A stretch of DNA of 64,000 nt from Kocuria dechangensis (GTDB taxonomy: Bacteria; Actinomycetota; Actinomycetes; Actinomycetales; Micrococcaceae): the NCBI RefSeq assembly GCF_014636775.1, contig NZ_BMEQ01000017.1, forward strand, positions 1 through 64,000. Reading direction: 5' to 3'. A program made the translations under genes and the position numbers. Positions 34,108-43,006 of the stretch are shown here, piece after piece. The notes beneath the pieces are model-generated. The model did not search any database. It saw only the letters and a list, made by a program, of their open reading frames with translations, and was not told the origin of the DNA. Each line of letters opens with the position of its first letter. The stretch's first letter is position 1.

Positions 34108-35579
34108 ACGACCCCTCCGCGCTGCTGGGCCTGGTGGTCCTCGGCCCCCTGGCCCTCGTCCTCGTCACCGGCGTCCTGCCGGAGCGCTGGCTGCCGCCGG
34201 TGGGCCTGGCCGGCGCGGCCGGCACGTCCGCCGCCGCCCTGGTCCTCGCCGCCCACGTGGGCCGCAGCGGGCCCGTGGGGCACGACCTCGCGGGCTGGGG
34301 CCCGCCGCTGGGCATCGTCCTGCGTGCGGACGGCCTCAGCGCCCTCTTCCTCGCCCTCACCGCGCTCGTCGGTGCGGGGGTGACGGTCTACGCGGCCTCG
34401 GACCGCGCGGCCACCGGGGACCACCCGCGGTTCTGGCCGCTGTGGTTCGCCGTGTGGGCGGGACTCGACGCCGTGTACGTGGCGGGCGACCTGTTCAACA
34501 CCTACGTCGCCCTGGAGGTGGTGGGGCTCGCGGCGGTGGGGCTCGTGGCGCTGGGCGGGGGGCCGGCGTGGGGCCCGGCGCTGCGCTACCTGTTCGTGGC
34601 GGTCCTGGGCTCCACGCTGCTGCTCGTGGCCGTCGCCCTCGTCTACGCGCAGGCCGGGACCCTGGAGCTGCTGGCCGCCGGGGAGCGGCTGGCCTCCTCG
34701 GGGTGGGACAGCAGGTGGGCCGCGGTGCTCGTCGTCGTCGCCCTGGGGCTCAAGGCGGCCCTCGTGCCGATGCACGCCTGGCTGCCGCCGGCGCACGGCT
34801 CGGCCCCCACCGCGGTGAGCGCGGTGCTGTCCGCGCTGGTGGTCAAGGCCGCGTTCTTCGTCCTCGTCCGGATGTGGTTCTGGGTGCTGGGGCCGGAGCC
34901 GGTGCTGGCCGTGGTCCTGGGGCTGCTCGGCGCCCTGGCCGTGCTCTGGGGCGGGGTGCTGGCCCTGGCCCAGCGGCACCTCAAGCAGGTGGTGGCCTAC
35001 TCGACCGTCGCACAGATGGGCTACCTCTTCCTCCTGTTCCCGCTGACCTCCGCGGCCGCCGGCGACCCCGAGGTCCTGCGAGCGGCGTGGGGCGGCACCG
35101 CGGCCCTCGTGGTGGGCCACGGCTTCGCGAAGGCCTCGCTGTTCCTCTCGGCCGGGACGCTCAAGAGCGTCTACGGCACGGACTCGCTGTCCGAGCTGGC
35201 CCGCGTGGTGCGGCCCCTGCCCTCCGTGGTGATGGGGATGGGCGTCGCCGCGGTGACGCTGGCCGGGCTGCCGCCGAGCCTGGGCTTCGCGGGAAAGTGG
35301 CAGCTCGTCGTGGCGTCCGTGGGCAGCGGGCAGTGGGGCTGGGCCGCGGTGCCGATCGGGGGAGGCCTGCTCTCAGCGGCCTACCTGCTCAAGCCGCTGA
35401 CCGTCATGCTGCGCGAGCCGCAGGACCGCGCCAGGCCGCTGCCGGAGTCCCGCTCCGCCTCGCTGCGCGTGCGCTACGCCCCGCTCCTGCTGGCCCTCGT
35501 CCCGCTCGTGCTGGGCCTGGCCGGCCCGGCCCTGCCGGACCTGGCGACGACGGGCGGTCCCCCGGGAGGCGGACCGTGA
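34104..35579 (+). CDS. mrpD: Mrp-type antiporter subunit D, first NuoL/M/N-like subunit
   Basis: 491 aa, ~14 TM helices. Contains the proton-transport residues of the family: TM5 Glu in LFNTYVALEVVGL, TM7 Lys in LGLKAALVPMHAWLPPAH, TM8 Lys in VVKAAFFVLVRM, and TM12-type Lys in FAGKWQLV. VAYSTVAQMGYLF is the standard family loop. The closest pattern is MrpD/MnhD. GTG at 34104 overlaps the mrpC stop (GTGA), with GGGGAGGGG upstream. Confidence 0.9.
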   Translation: MNDPSALLGLVVLGPLALVLVTGVLPERWLPPVGLAGAAGTSAAALVLAAHVGRSGPVGHDLAGWGPPLGIVLRADGLSALFLALTALVGAGVTVYAASDRAATGDHPRFWPLWFAVWAGLDAVYVAGDLFNTYVALEVVGLAAVGLVALGGGPAWGPALRYLFVAVLGSTLLLVAVALVYAQAGTLELLAAGERLASSGWDSRWAAVLVVVALGLKAALVPMHAWLPPAHGSAPTAVSAVLSALVVKAAFFVLVRMWFWVLGPEPVLAVVLGLLGALAVLWGGVLALAQRHLKQVVAYSTVAQMGYLFLLFPLTSAAAGDPEVLRAAWGGTAALVVGHGFAKASLFLSAGTLKSVYGTDSLSELARVVRPLPSVVMGMGVAAVTLAGLPPSLGFAGKWQLVVASVGSGQWGWAAVPIGGGLLSAAYLLKPLTVMLREPQDRARPLPESRSASLRVRYAPLLLALVPLVLGLAGPALPDLATTGGPPGGGP

Positions 35580-37087
35580 GCGCCGCGGACTTCTCCCTGG
35601 CGGGCCCCAGCGCGGTCCCGCTCGTCATGGTGCTGGTCTCCCTGGTGCCCGGCACCCTCATCTTCTTCCTGGGGGAGGACCAGGTCCGGCTGCGCTCGGC
35701 GCTGAACCTCAGCGCCGCGGTGGCCAAGCTGGGGCTGGTGGCGTTGCTCGTGCCGGCCGTGGTGGACGGGGCCCGGCCGGAGTGGCGCGCGCCCCTGTAC
35801 CCCGGCGTCGACCTGGTGCTGAGGGCGGAGCCGCTGTCCCTGCTCTTCGCCGGGCTCTCGGCCGTGCTGTGGCTGCTGACCACGGTCTACGCCATCGGCT
35901 ACCTCGAGCGCTACTCCCACCGGAGCCGGTTCTTCGGCTTCTTCAGCCTGTGCGTGGCCGCGACGGTCGGGATCTCGTTCTCGGGCAACCTCGTGACGTT
36001 CCTCGTCTTCTTCGAGCTGCTCACCGTCACCACCTACCCGCTGGTCGCCCACTGGGGGACCGCCGAGGCCGTGCGCGCCGCGCGGCTGTACCTCTTCTAC
36101 ACCCTCTCCGGGGGCATGAGCCTGCTGGCGGGGGTCGCCCTGCTCACCTCCCGCGCCGGGTCCGTGGACTTCGAGGCGGGAGGCGCCGGGGCCGTCCGGC
36201 GGTTCGCGGAGGAGTCGCCCGGCACCGCGGTCGTCGCCTTCGGGCTCCTGGTGGCCGGGCTGGGCGTCAAGGCGGCCCTGTTCCCCCTGCACGGCTGGCT
36301 GCCCCGCGCCATGGTGGCGCCGGCCCCGGTCAGCGCCCTGCTGCACGCCGTGGCGGTGGTCAAGGCCGGCGTGTTCGGGATCGTGCGCGTCGTCCACGAC
36401 GTCTACGGCGTGGAGCTCGCCCGGGCGCTGGGGGTGCTCGCCCCGCTGCTGGCCCTGGCGTGCGTCACGGTCGTCTACGGGTCCGTCCTCGCGCTGCGCC
36501 AGGACGACCTCAAGCGGAGGCTGGCGTACTCCACCGTCAGCCAGGTGTCCTACGTGACGCTCGGGATCGCGATGTTCAGCGAGGCCGGCGCCGCGGGCGG
36601 GCTGGTCCACCTGGTGCACCAGGGCCTGATGAAGATCACGCTGTTCTTCTGCGCCGGGATCTTCGCCGAGCTGCTGGGGGTGAAGACCGTCTCCGGGCTG
36701 GCGGGCGTGGGCCGCCGGATGCCGCTGACGGCGGCGGCCTTCACGGTGGGGGCCCTCGGGATGATCGGCCTGCCGCCCGTCGCGGGCTTCGTCTCCAAGT
36801 GGCAGCTGGGGCAGGGCGCGCTCGACGCCGGGCGCCCGGAGCTCCTCGGGGTCCTGCTGCTGAGCGCCCTGCTCAACGCGGCCTACTTCCTGCCCGCCGT
36901 CTGCGCCCTGTGGTTCGGGGACCCCGCGGACGACGCCCCGGAGCACCGGGAGGAGGCCCCGGCGGCGCTGCTGGTGCCCACGCTGACGACGGCGCTCCTG
37001 TCGGTCGCCGCGGGCGTGGCCGCGGGGCTGCCCTACTCGCCGCTGTGGATGTCCCAGCTGATCGCGGACGGGGTGTACCCGGGATGA
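35576..37087 (+). CDS. Mrp-type antiporter, second NuoL/M/N-like subunit
   Basis: 503 aa, ~14 TM helices. The TM5 Glu is present (TFLVFFELLTVTTYPLVAHWG), as are the TM7 Lys (LGVKAALFPLHGWLPRAM), TM8 Lys (VVKAGVFGIVRVV) and TM12 Lys (FVSKWQLGQG). RRLAYSTVSQVSYVTLGIA and LVHQGLMKITLFFCAGI fit the MrpD/NuoM group. It may stand for the NuoL-like half of MrpA in canonical systems. GTG at 35576 overlaps the upstream stop. Confidence 0.87.
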   Translation: MSAADFSLAGPSAVPLVMVLVSLVPGTLIFFLGEDQVRLRSALNLSAAVAKLGLVALLVPAVVDGARPEWRAPLYPGVDLVLRAEPLSLLFAGLSAVLWLLTTVYAIGYLERYSHRSRFFGFFSLCVAATVGISFSGNLVTFLVFFELLTVTTYPLVAHWGTAEAVRAARLYLFYTLSGGMSLLAGVALLTSRAGSVDFEAGGAGAVRRFAEESPGTAVVAFGLLVAGLGVKAALFPLHGWLPRAMVAPAPVSALLHAVAVVKAGVFGIVRVVHDVYGVELARALGVLAPLLALACVTVVYGSVLALRQDDLKRRLAYSTVSQVSYVTLGIAMFSEAGAAGGLVHLVHQGLMKITLFFCAGIFAELLGVKTVSGLAGVGRRMPLTAAAFTVGALGMIGLPPVAGFVSKWQLGQGALDAGRPELLGVLLLSALLNAAYFLPAVCALWFGDPADDAPEHREEAPAALLVPTLTTALLSVAAGVAAGLPYSPLWMSQLIADGVYPG

Positions 37088-38889
37088 GCACCGCCCTGTT
37101 CGCCCTCGCCCTGCTCTACCCGCTGGCGCTCACCGGCGCGCTGGCGCTGAGCGGGACGGCCTCCCCCCGGCGCGCCGCCGCGGCCCGCCGGCTGCTGGTC
37201 CGGTGCGCCCCGCCGGCCGCCGTCCCGTTCGTCCTCCTGACGCTGCTCCCCTCGGCGGGGGGAGCGCAGCCGCCCGCGCTCGCGCTGCCGTGGATGCTGT
37301 TCGGGACGTCCTGGGAGCTGGACGGGCTCGCCCGGCCCCTGGTCCTCGCCGGCGCCCTGCTCTACGGGGCGGCGCTCGCCGCGACTGCGTGGCCGCGGCC
37401 CGCACCGGAGGAGGGGGCCGGCTCGGCGGGACTGACCGCGTTCCTGCTCGTGAGCCTCGTCGGCAACATGGGCGTCTGCACCGCCGCCGACGCCGTGACC
37501 TTCTACCTCTGCTTCGCCCTCATGAGCTTCGCGGCCTACGGGCTCGTCGTGCACCACCGCACGCGCGAGGCCCGGCGGGCGGGCCGCGTCTACCTGGTGC
37601 TCGCGGTGGCGAGCGAGACGGCGCTCCTCGCCGCGCTGCTGCTGGTGGTCTCCGCGGGAGGAGTGCGACTCGCGGACGCCCCCGCCGCAGTGGCCGGCTC
37701 CGAGCACCTGCACTGGATCGTGGGGCTGCTGCTGGCCGGCTTCGGGGTGAAGGCGGGGACCCTGCCCCTGCACGTGTGGCTGCCGCTGGCCCATCCGGCC
37801 GCCCCGGCCGCGGCCAGCGCCGTCCTGTCCGGGGCCATGGTCAAGGCCGGGATCGTCGGGTGGCTGCGGTTCCTGCCCCTGGGGGAGGTGGCCCTCGAGG
37901 GCTGGGGGACGGCCCTGGTGCTGCTGGCCCTGGCCGGGGCGTTCCTGGCCGTGCCCGTGGGGGACCTGCAGCGGGACCCGAAGGTCGTCCTGGCCTACTC
38001 CACGATCAGCCAGATGGGCTTCCTCGCCTCGGTGGTCGGGGTGGCGCTGGCGGTGCCCGAGCTGGCCGAGGCCTGCGCCGGGGCGGCGGTGGTCTACAGC
38101 GTGCACCACGGCTTCGCGAAGGGCGCGCTGTTCCTGGGCGTGCCGGTGTGGAAGCACTTCGGGTCCGCCCGGACGGCGCCGCTGGTGGTAGTGGGGATGG
38201 CGGGGGCCGCGCTGGCCGTCGCCGGGGCGCCGCTCAGCTCCGGGGCCGTGGGCAAGTACGCCGCGAAGCACGCCGTGGAGGGGGTCACCGTCCTGGGCGC
38301 GGACCTCACGCAGCTGCTGCCGCTGGTCGCCACCGGCTCCACGCTGCTCCTGCTGCGCTTCGGCGTGCTCCTGGCCCGGGCCGACCTCGGGCCCGGGCAC
38401 CGGCCGGACGCCGAGCTGTGGGCGTGGCTGCTGGTCGTGGCGACCGGCATCGCGGTGCCGTGGTCGCTCACCCGGCGGTGGGTGCCCTCCGCGGACCTCC
38501 CCGGGCTCGAGCTCGTCACCCTCTGGGACGCGTCGTGGCCGATCCTGCTCGGGCTCGTGATCGGCGCGGCGTGGTGGGCGCTGTCCGCGCGGGAGGCGCT
38601 CCCGTCGTGGGCCGCGCACCCGGACGGGCGCGCCGTGTCCCCGGGGGACCTCGTGGTCCCGGAGGAGGCCCTGCTGCGGCGGGCCCGGCGGTGGGCCGCC
38701 GGGACGCAGGAGCGGGGGGCACGGTCCCGGGCCGCCGCCGCGGAGGCCGCGCGCCGGCTCCGGCCGGGCCCGCGGGAGCTCGACGCCGCCCGCTCGGCGG
38801 TGCGCGCGGTCCACTCCTGGTCCGGCAGCGGCGCGGTGCTGCTGGCGCTCGTGGCGCTCGTGGTCCTCGCCCTGGCGGTGGCGCCGTGA
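37084..38889 (+). CDS. Mrp-type antiporter, third NuoL/M/N-like subunit with C-terminal extension
   Basis: 601 aa. The core ~1-480 is NuoL/M/N-like: FGVKAGTLPLHVWLPLAHPAAP with the TM7 Lys, AMVKAGIVGWLRF with the TM8 Lys, LAYSTISQMGFLASVV, and GAVGKYAAKHAVEG in the TM12 region. The TM5 position normally occupied by Glu reads FYLCFALMSFAAYG, so that charge is absent. A C-terminal extension (~500-601) holds an Arg/Ala-rich cytosolic stretch and a final TM helix, somewhat like the HL anchor of NuoL or HyfB/MbhH-type subunits. ATG at 37084 overlaps the upstream stop. Confidence 0.83.
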   Translation: MSTALFALALLYPLALTGALALSGTASPRRAAAARRLLVRCAPPAAVPFVLLTLLPSAGGAQPPALALPWMLFGTSWELDGLARPLVLAGALLYGAALAATAWPRPAPEEGAGSAGLTAFLLVSLVGNMGVCTAADAVTFYLCFALMSFAAYGLVVHHRTREARRAGRVYLVLAVASETALLAALLLVVSAGGVRLADAPAAVAGSEHLHWIVGLLLAGFGVKAGTLPLHVWLPLAHPAAPAAASAVLSGAMVKAGIVGWLRFLPLGEVALEGWGTALVLLALAGAFLAVPVGDLQRDPKVVLAYSTISQMGFLASVVGVALAVPELAEACAGAAVVYSVHHGFAKGALFLGVPVWKHFGSARTAPLVVVGMAGAALAVAGAPLSSGAVGKYAAKHAVEGVTVLGADLTQLLPLVATGSTLLLLRFGVLLARADLGPGHRPDAELWAWLLVVATGIAVPWSLTRRWVPSADLPGLELVTLWDASWPILLGLVIGAAWWALSAREALPSWAAHPDGRAVSPGDLVVPEEALLRRARRWAAGTQERGARSRAAAAEAARRLRPGPRELDAARSAVRAVHSWSGSGAVLLALVALVVLALAVAP

Positions 38890-39404
38890 GGCGGGCCGGG
38901 GCGGTGCTCGGCCGCGGGCTGCTCCTGGGCGTGCTCTGGTGGGCGCTGACCGAGGGCGACCCGCCGGCCTGGTACTACGGGCTCGCCGCCGTCACGGCGG
39001 CCCTGGTGGCCAGCCTCCGCCTCTCCCCGCCGGGGCCCTCCCGCGGGCGCCTCGCGGTGCGCGCCTGGCACACCGCGCGCCTGCTCCTGTGGTTCCTGGG
39101 CCGCTCCGTGCTCGGCGGCGTCGACGTCAGCCGCCGCATCCTGGCCCCGCGCGTCGACGTCCGCCCGGAGGTCCAGCGTCATCCGCTGTGCCTGCCGCCC
39201 GGGCACCAGCGCCAGCTCGCCCTGGCCATGGTGAGCCTCATGCCGGGGACCCTCCTGGTGTCGCTGGAGGAGGACTCGGCGCTGATCCACGTTCTGGACC
39301 GGCGGATCCCGGTGGCCGGGACCTGGGAGGAGCTGCAGCGGCGGATCGCGGCGGCGGCCGGCGACGACCTCCCGGACCGGCGCCCGGACCCGCCCGGCGA
39401 CTAG
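38886..39404 (+). CDS. mrpE: Mrp-type antiporter subunit E
   Basis: 172 aa. MrpE/MnhE family: two or three N-terminal helices (LGVLWWALTEG..., AVTAALVASLRLS) and then the soluble part with SVLGGVDVSRRILAPRVDVRPEV, LALAMVSLMPGTLLVSLEED and IHVLDRRIP. The MSLMPGTL...V-HVLD pattern is diagnostic. In known mrp operons E precedes F and G; here it comes last. GTG at 38886 overlaps the upstream stop. Confidence 0.92.
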   Translation: MRRAGAVLGRGLLLGVLWWALTEGDPPAWYYGLAAVTAALVASLRLSPPGPSRGRLAVRAWHTARLLLWFLGRSVLGGVDVSRRILAPRVDVRPEVQRHPLCLPPGHQRQLALAMVSLMPGTLLVSLEEDSALIHVLDRRIPVAGTWEELQRRIAAAAGDDLPDRRPDPPGD

Positions 39405-39448
39405 GCTGGGAGCAGGAGCGCCCCGCCCGGCCCAGGAGTGTGATCCCC

Positions 39449-42118
39449 GTGTCCCACGTCGACCGCCGCCAGGAGACCGGCGAGGCCCGGCCGTGGCACC
39501 ACCGCACGGTCGAGGAGACGCTGGCGGGCCTCGGCGCGGGCCCGAGCGGGCTCACCGAGGAGGAGGCCGCCGCGCGGCGCGAGCGCTGGGGCCCCAACGA
39601 GCTGGTCGTCGCCGAGCCGACCCCGGGCTGGCGGGTCTTCCTCCGCCAGTTCACGAGCCCCCTGGTGGGGTTCCTCCTGGTGTGCGCGGTGGTCACCGCC
39701 GTCCAGCGGCACTGGGTGGACACCGTGGCGATCCTCGCGGCGGTGGTCCTGAACGCGGTCATCGGCCACTGGCAGGAGCGGAAGGCCGAGACCGAGGTCC
39801 GCGCGCTGCAGTCCCTCGCCTCGCCCTCCTCCCGGGTGCTGCGCGGGGGCGCGCTCGTGACGCTGGCCGCCGCGGACCTCGTGCCCGGGGACCTCGTGCT
39901 GCTGGAGAGCGGGGACCGCGTCCCGGCGGACCTCCGGCTGGTCGAGGTCAACGGGCTGCGCGTGGACGAGTCCATGCTCACCGGCGAGGTGCTCGCGGTC
40001 GACAAGAGCACGGAGCCGGTCCCCGAGGACACCGGCCTCGGGGACCGGCTCGGCTCCGTCTACAGCGGGGCCCTCGTCGTGTCGGGCCGGGCCCTGGGCG
40101 TCGTCGTCGCCACCGGCGCGCGCACCGAGCTGGGGGCCATCAACGCGCTCGTCCAGGGCGTCGGCGGGACCGCGCCCCTGCAGGGGCTCACCCGCACCCT
40201 GGAGCGCCGGATCGGCGTCGCGGTGGCCTCGGCGGCGGCGTTCGTCTTCGTGGCGGGCTTCCTGCTGGGCAACGACCTCTCCCTCATGTTCCGGACCGCC
40301 GTGGCGCTCGTGGTCTCCGCGATGCCCGAGGCCCTGCCCGTGGTGCTCACCGTGGCGCTGAGCGTCGGGGTCGCTCAGATGGCGCGCCGCAACGCCGTCA
40401 TCCGGCACCTGCCCTCCGTGGAGACGCTGGGCTCCACCACGGTCATCGGCTCGGACAAGACCGGCACCCTGACGCAGAACAAGCTCACCGTCGAGGCGGT
40501 GTGGACCACGTCGGGGACCGTCCGGATCGAGCCCGGCGCGCTCCCGGACGCGGACCCCGTCCTGGTCTGCGCGCTGCGGACCGGGGCCCTCACCAACGAG
40601 GCCGAGCCGGTGCCGGACGCGGAGCACGACTTCCAGGGGGACGCCGTGGACGCGGCCATGGCCGCGGTGGCCTCCCGGCTGGGCGCGGTCACCCGGGAGG
40701 AGCGGTCCCGCAGGCCCCTGGCGCACACCCCCTACGAGCCGGAGCTCGGCTACAGCCAGTCCGTGCACGCGGGCCGGGACGGGCGCCGGATGCTCCACGT
40801 CAAGGGCGCCCCGGACGCCGTCCTCGCGATGAGCACCGCCGTGCGCACCGCCGGCGGCGACGCCCCGCTGGACCCCGCGCGGGTGCACGCCGCGAACGAG
40901 GCCATGGCGCGGGAGGGTCTGCGGGTCCTCGCCACCGCCCTCCGGGTGCTCGACGACGACGAGGTCGTGTCCGAGCCGCTGCCCCCGCCCCGGGACCTGG
41001 TGCTCCTGGGCCTCGAGGGGATGGCGGACCCGCCGCGGCCCGGGGTCCCCGAGGCCGTGGCGGCGTGCCGGGACGCGGGGATCGACGTGAAGATGATCAC
41101 CGGCGACCACCCCGCGACCGCCCTGGCCGTCGCGGAGCGCCTGGGCCTGGACGGCGGCGGCGAGCCGCTGACAGGGGCGGAGATGGCCGAGCTCGACGAC
41201 GAGGCGCTCGACGCCCGGCTGCGCGAGACCAGCGTGGCGGCGCGGACCGCTCCGCGGGACAAGATGCGGATCGTCGAGCGCCTCCTGGACCGGGGGCACG
41301 TGGTCGCGGTGACGGGTGACGGCGTCAACGACGCGCCCGCGCTGAAGGCGGCGTCCATCGGGGTGGCCATGGGTCGCTCCGGCACCGACGTGGCCCGCGA
41401 GGCCGCGGACCTGGTGCTGACGGACGACAACTTCGTGACCATCGTGCACGCCGTGGAGCAGGGCCGGATCACGTTCGCCACAATCCGGAAGGCGACCTTC
41501 TTCCTGCTCTCCACGGGCGTCGCGGCCCTGCTGGCCGTCACGGTCAACGTCTTCACCGACTCCCCGCTGATCTTCCTGCCCGTGCAGATGCTCTGGATGA
41601 ACCTCGTGACCAGCGGCATCCAGGTCATCGCGCTCGCCTTCGAGCCGGGGGAGGGCGACGAGCTGCGCACCGCGCCCCGGCCCCGGGGGGAGGGCGTCCT
41701 GGACCGCACCACGTGGGTGCGCACGCTGCTCAGCGGGGCGTGGATGGCCGCCGTGACGCTCGCGGCCTTCCAGTGGGCGCTCCACACCGGCTCCGACGAC
41801 GACCACGCCCGCACCGTCGCCCTGTCGGTCATGGTGGTCGCGAGCTTCTTCCAGGTGCTCAACGCCCGGGCCCTGCGCCGGTCCGTGTTCCAGATCCGCT
41901 TCCTGGGCAACAAGCTGCTCACGGGGGCCACCCTGCTCGCCTTCCTGCTCCACCTCACGGTCACGAGCTGGCCGGCCGTCGCGTCGGTCATGGGCCTGAC
42001 CCCGCTGACGCCCCTCGAGTGGCTCGTCTGCTCGGGCCTGGGAGGCACCGTCCTGGTCCTCGTCGAGGTCGAGAAGCTCCTGCGGCGCCGCGCCTCGGCG
42101 CGCCGGCTCCGCGCCTGA
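39449..42118 (+). CDS. P-type (HAD-IC, P2-like) cation-transporting ATPase
   Basis: 889 aa. GTG at 39449 is chosen because AGGAG (39434-39438) is 10 nt upstream; GTG at 39440 is too close. It has the N-terminal actuator region with MLTGEVLAVDK (TGES-like), phosphorylation D336-KTGTLTQNK, KGAPDAVL in the nucleotide domain, MITGDHPATA, and TGDGVNDAPALKAASIGVAMG. M4 has PEALP, as in P2A/P2B pumps. M6 reads NLVTSG instead of the NLVTDG of Ca-ATPases, and M5 lacks the Asn/Glu pair, so classic Ca2+ ligands are incomplete and the cation is unclear. It lies 45 bp after the Mrp operon. Confidence 0.9.
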   Translation: MSHVDRRQETGEARPWHHRTVEETLAGLGAGPSGLTEEEAAARRERWGPNELVVAEPTPGWRVFLRQFTSPLVGFLLVCAVVTAVQRHWVDTVAILAAVVLNAVIGHWQERKAETEVRALQSLASPSSRVLRGGALVTLAAADLVPGDLVLLESGDRVPADLRLVEVNGLRVDESMLTGEVLAVDKSTEPVPEDTGLGDRLGSVYSGALVVSGRALGVVVATGARTELGAINALVQGVGGTAPLQGLTRTLERRIGVAVASAAAFVFVAGFLLGNDLSLMFRTAVALVVSAMPEALPVVLTVALSVGVAQMARRNAVIRHLPSVETLGSTTVIGSDKTGTLTQNKLTVEAVWTTSGTVRIEPGALPDADPVLVCALRTGALTNEAEPVPDAEHDFQGDAVDAAMAAVASRLGAVTREERSRRPLAHTPYEPELGYSQSVHAGRDGRRMLHVKGAPDAVLAMSTAVRTAGGDAPLDPARVHAANEAMAREGLRVLATALRVLDDDEVVSEPLPPPRDLVLLGLEGMADPPRPGVPEAVAACRDAGIDVKMITGDHPATALAVAERLGLDGGGEPLTGAEMAELDDEALDARLRETSVAARTAPRDKMRIVERLLDRGHVVAVTGDGVNDAPALKAASIGVAMGRSGTDVAREAADLVLTDDNFVTIVHAVEQGRITFATIRKATFFLLSTGVAALLAVTVNVFTDSPLIFLPVQMLWMNLVTSGIQVIALAFEPGEGDELRTAPRPRGEGVLDRTTWVRTLLSGAWMAAVTLAAFQWALHTGSDDDHARTVALSVMVVASFFQVLNARALRRSVFQIRFLGNKLLTGATLLAFLLHLTVTSWPAVASVMGLTPLTPLEWLVCSGLGGTVLVLVEVEKLLRRRASARRLRA

Positions 42119-42126
42119 GACCATGG

Positions 42127-42174
42127 ACCCGACCGGGAACCCGACCATGAACCCGACCATGAACCCGACCGTGA
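42127..42174 (+). repeat. 12-bp tandem repeats (about four copies)
   Basis: The unit acccgaccatga occurs in two perfect and two diverged copies between the P-type ATPase stop and the DUF1028 start. Sequence from 42127: first copy acccgaccggga-like, then two perfect, then acccgaccgtga. It is outside the genes; it may be a small unstable tract. Confidence 0.7.
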
Positions 42175-42210
42175 AGAGGCCGTCGCCGCGACGGCGGCCA
42201 GGAGGTGTCC

Positions 42211-42936
42211 GTGACCTACACCGTGATCGCCCGGACCGCGGACTCCCGCCTGCTGGGAGCGGCCACGGCGAGCTACTCACTCGCCGTGGGCAACGCCGTG
42301 CCCGCGCTGGTGCCCACGGCCGGGGTGGTGGCCTCGCAGGCGTGGACGAACCGGCGGCTGCGCTACGAGATGCTCCGCGCCCTGCACCACGGGCGCACCG
42401 CGGAGGAGGCGATCGCCGGCCTGGCCGACGCGGACCCGGACCTGGCGCTGCGCCAGGTGGCGGCGCTCCCGCTGCGGGGCCCCGGAGCGCACCTGACCGG
42501 GCTGTCGTGCACCCCGTGGGCGGGAGGCGTGGCCGGACGGGACTTCGTGGTGATCGGCAACCTCCTGACCGGCCCGGAGGTCGTGGACGCCATGGGCGCC
42601 GCGGCCGAGGCGGCCCTGTCCTCGCCGGGGCTGACCAGCCTGGAGCTGGCGCGGGCCCTCGTCGGCTGCCTGCGCGCCGGGCTGGACGCCGGCGGTGACA
42701 GCCGCGGGCAGCAGAGCGCGGCGGTGCTCGTGGCCGACACCCTGGCGGGCTTCCAGTACCCGGTGCTCCTCGACGTCGACCTCCGGGCCGACGACTCGCC
42801 GCGGCCCCTGGACGACCTCGACCGGATGCTCGACCTCAAGGCGGGCGCCCACCCGGCGCCGGCGGAGGTGGTGCCCCGCACCGAGGTCCCCCCGCGGCCC
42901 GAGGACGACCAGCTCTGGTCGACCGTGCTCTCCTGA
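42211..42936 (+). CDS. DUF1028 domain-containing protein (Ntn-hydrolase-like fold)
   Basis: 241 aa. GTG at 42211, 5 nt after AGGAGG, preferred to GTG at 42205. DUF1028 blocks: YTVIARTADSRLLGAATASYSLAVGNAVPALVPTAGVVASQAW, then LALRQVAAL and FVVIGNLLTGPEVVDAM; an RGQQSAAVLV strand follows near 170. The fold resembles Ntn-hydrolases and the family is often near peptidase or amidase genes. No reaction is known. It follows a P-type ATPase by 92 bp and may be independently transcribed. Confidence 0.82.
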   Translation: MTYTVIARTADSRLLGAATASYSLAVGNAVPALVPTAGVVASQAWTNRRLRYEMLRALHHGRTAEEAIAGLADADPDLALRQVAALPLRGPGAHLTGLSCTPWAGGVAGRDFVVIGNLLTGPEVVDAMGAAAEAALSSPGLTSLELARALVGCLRAGLDAGGDSRGQQSAAVLVADTLAGFQYPVLLDVDLRADDSPRPLDDLDRMLDLKAGAHPAPAEVVPRTEVPPRPEDDQLWSTVLS

Positions 42937-43006
42937 CCACCCCCGCACGGCCCCGTGCGCCGCTGCCCGGCTGGGCCGCGGGCCGGCCGTGGCCTACTCT
43001 CGACGG

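Noticed and set aside
39401-42280. A 959-codon open frame antisense to the P-type ATPase.
   Set aside because: It is a GC-rich shadow frame. Its translation is dominated by Arg, Gly, His and Asp with no domain, whereas the plus-strand frame has all P-type ATPase motifs.
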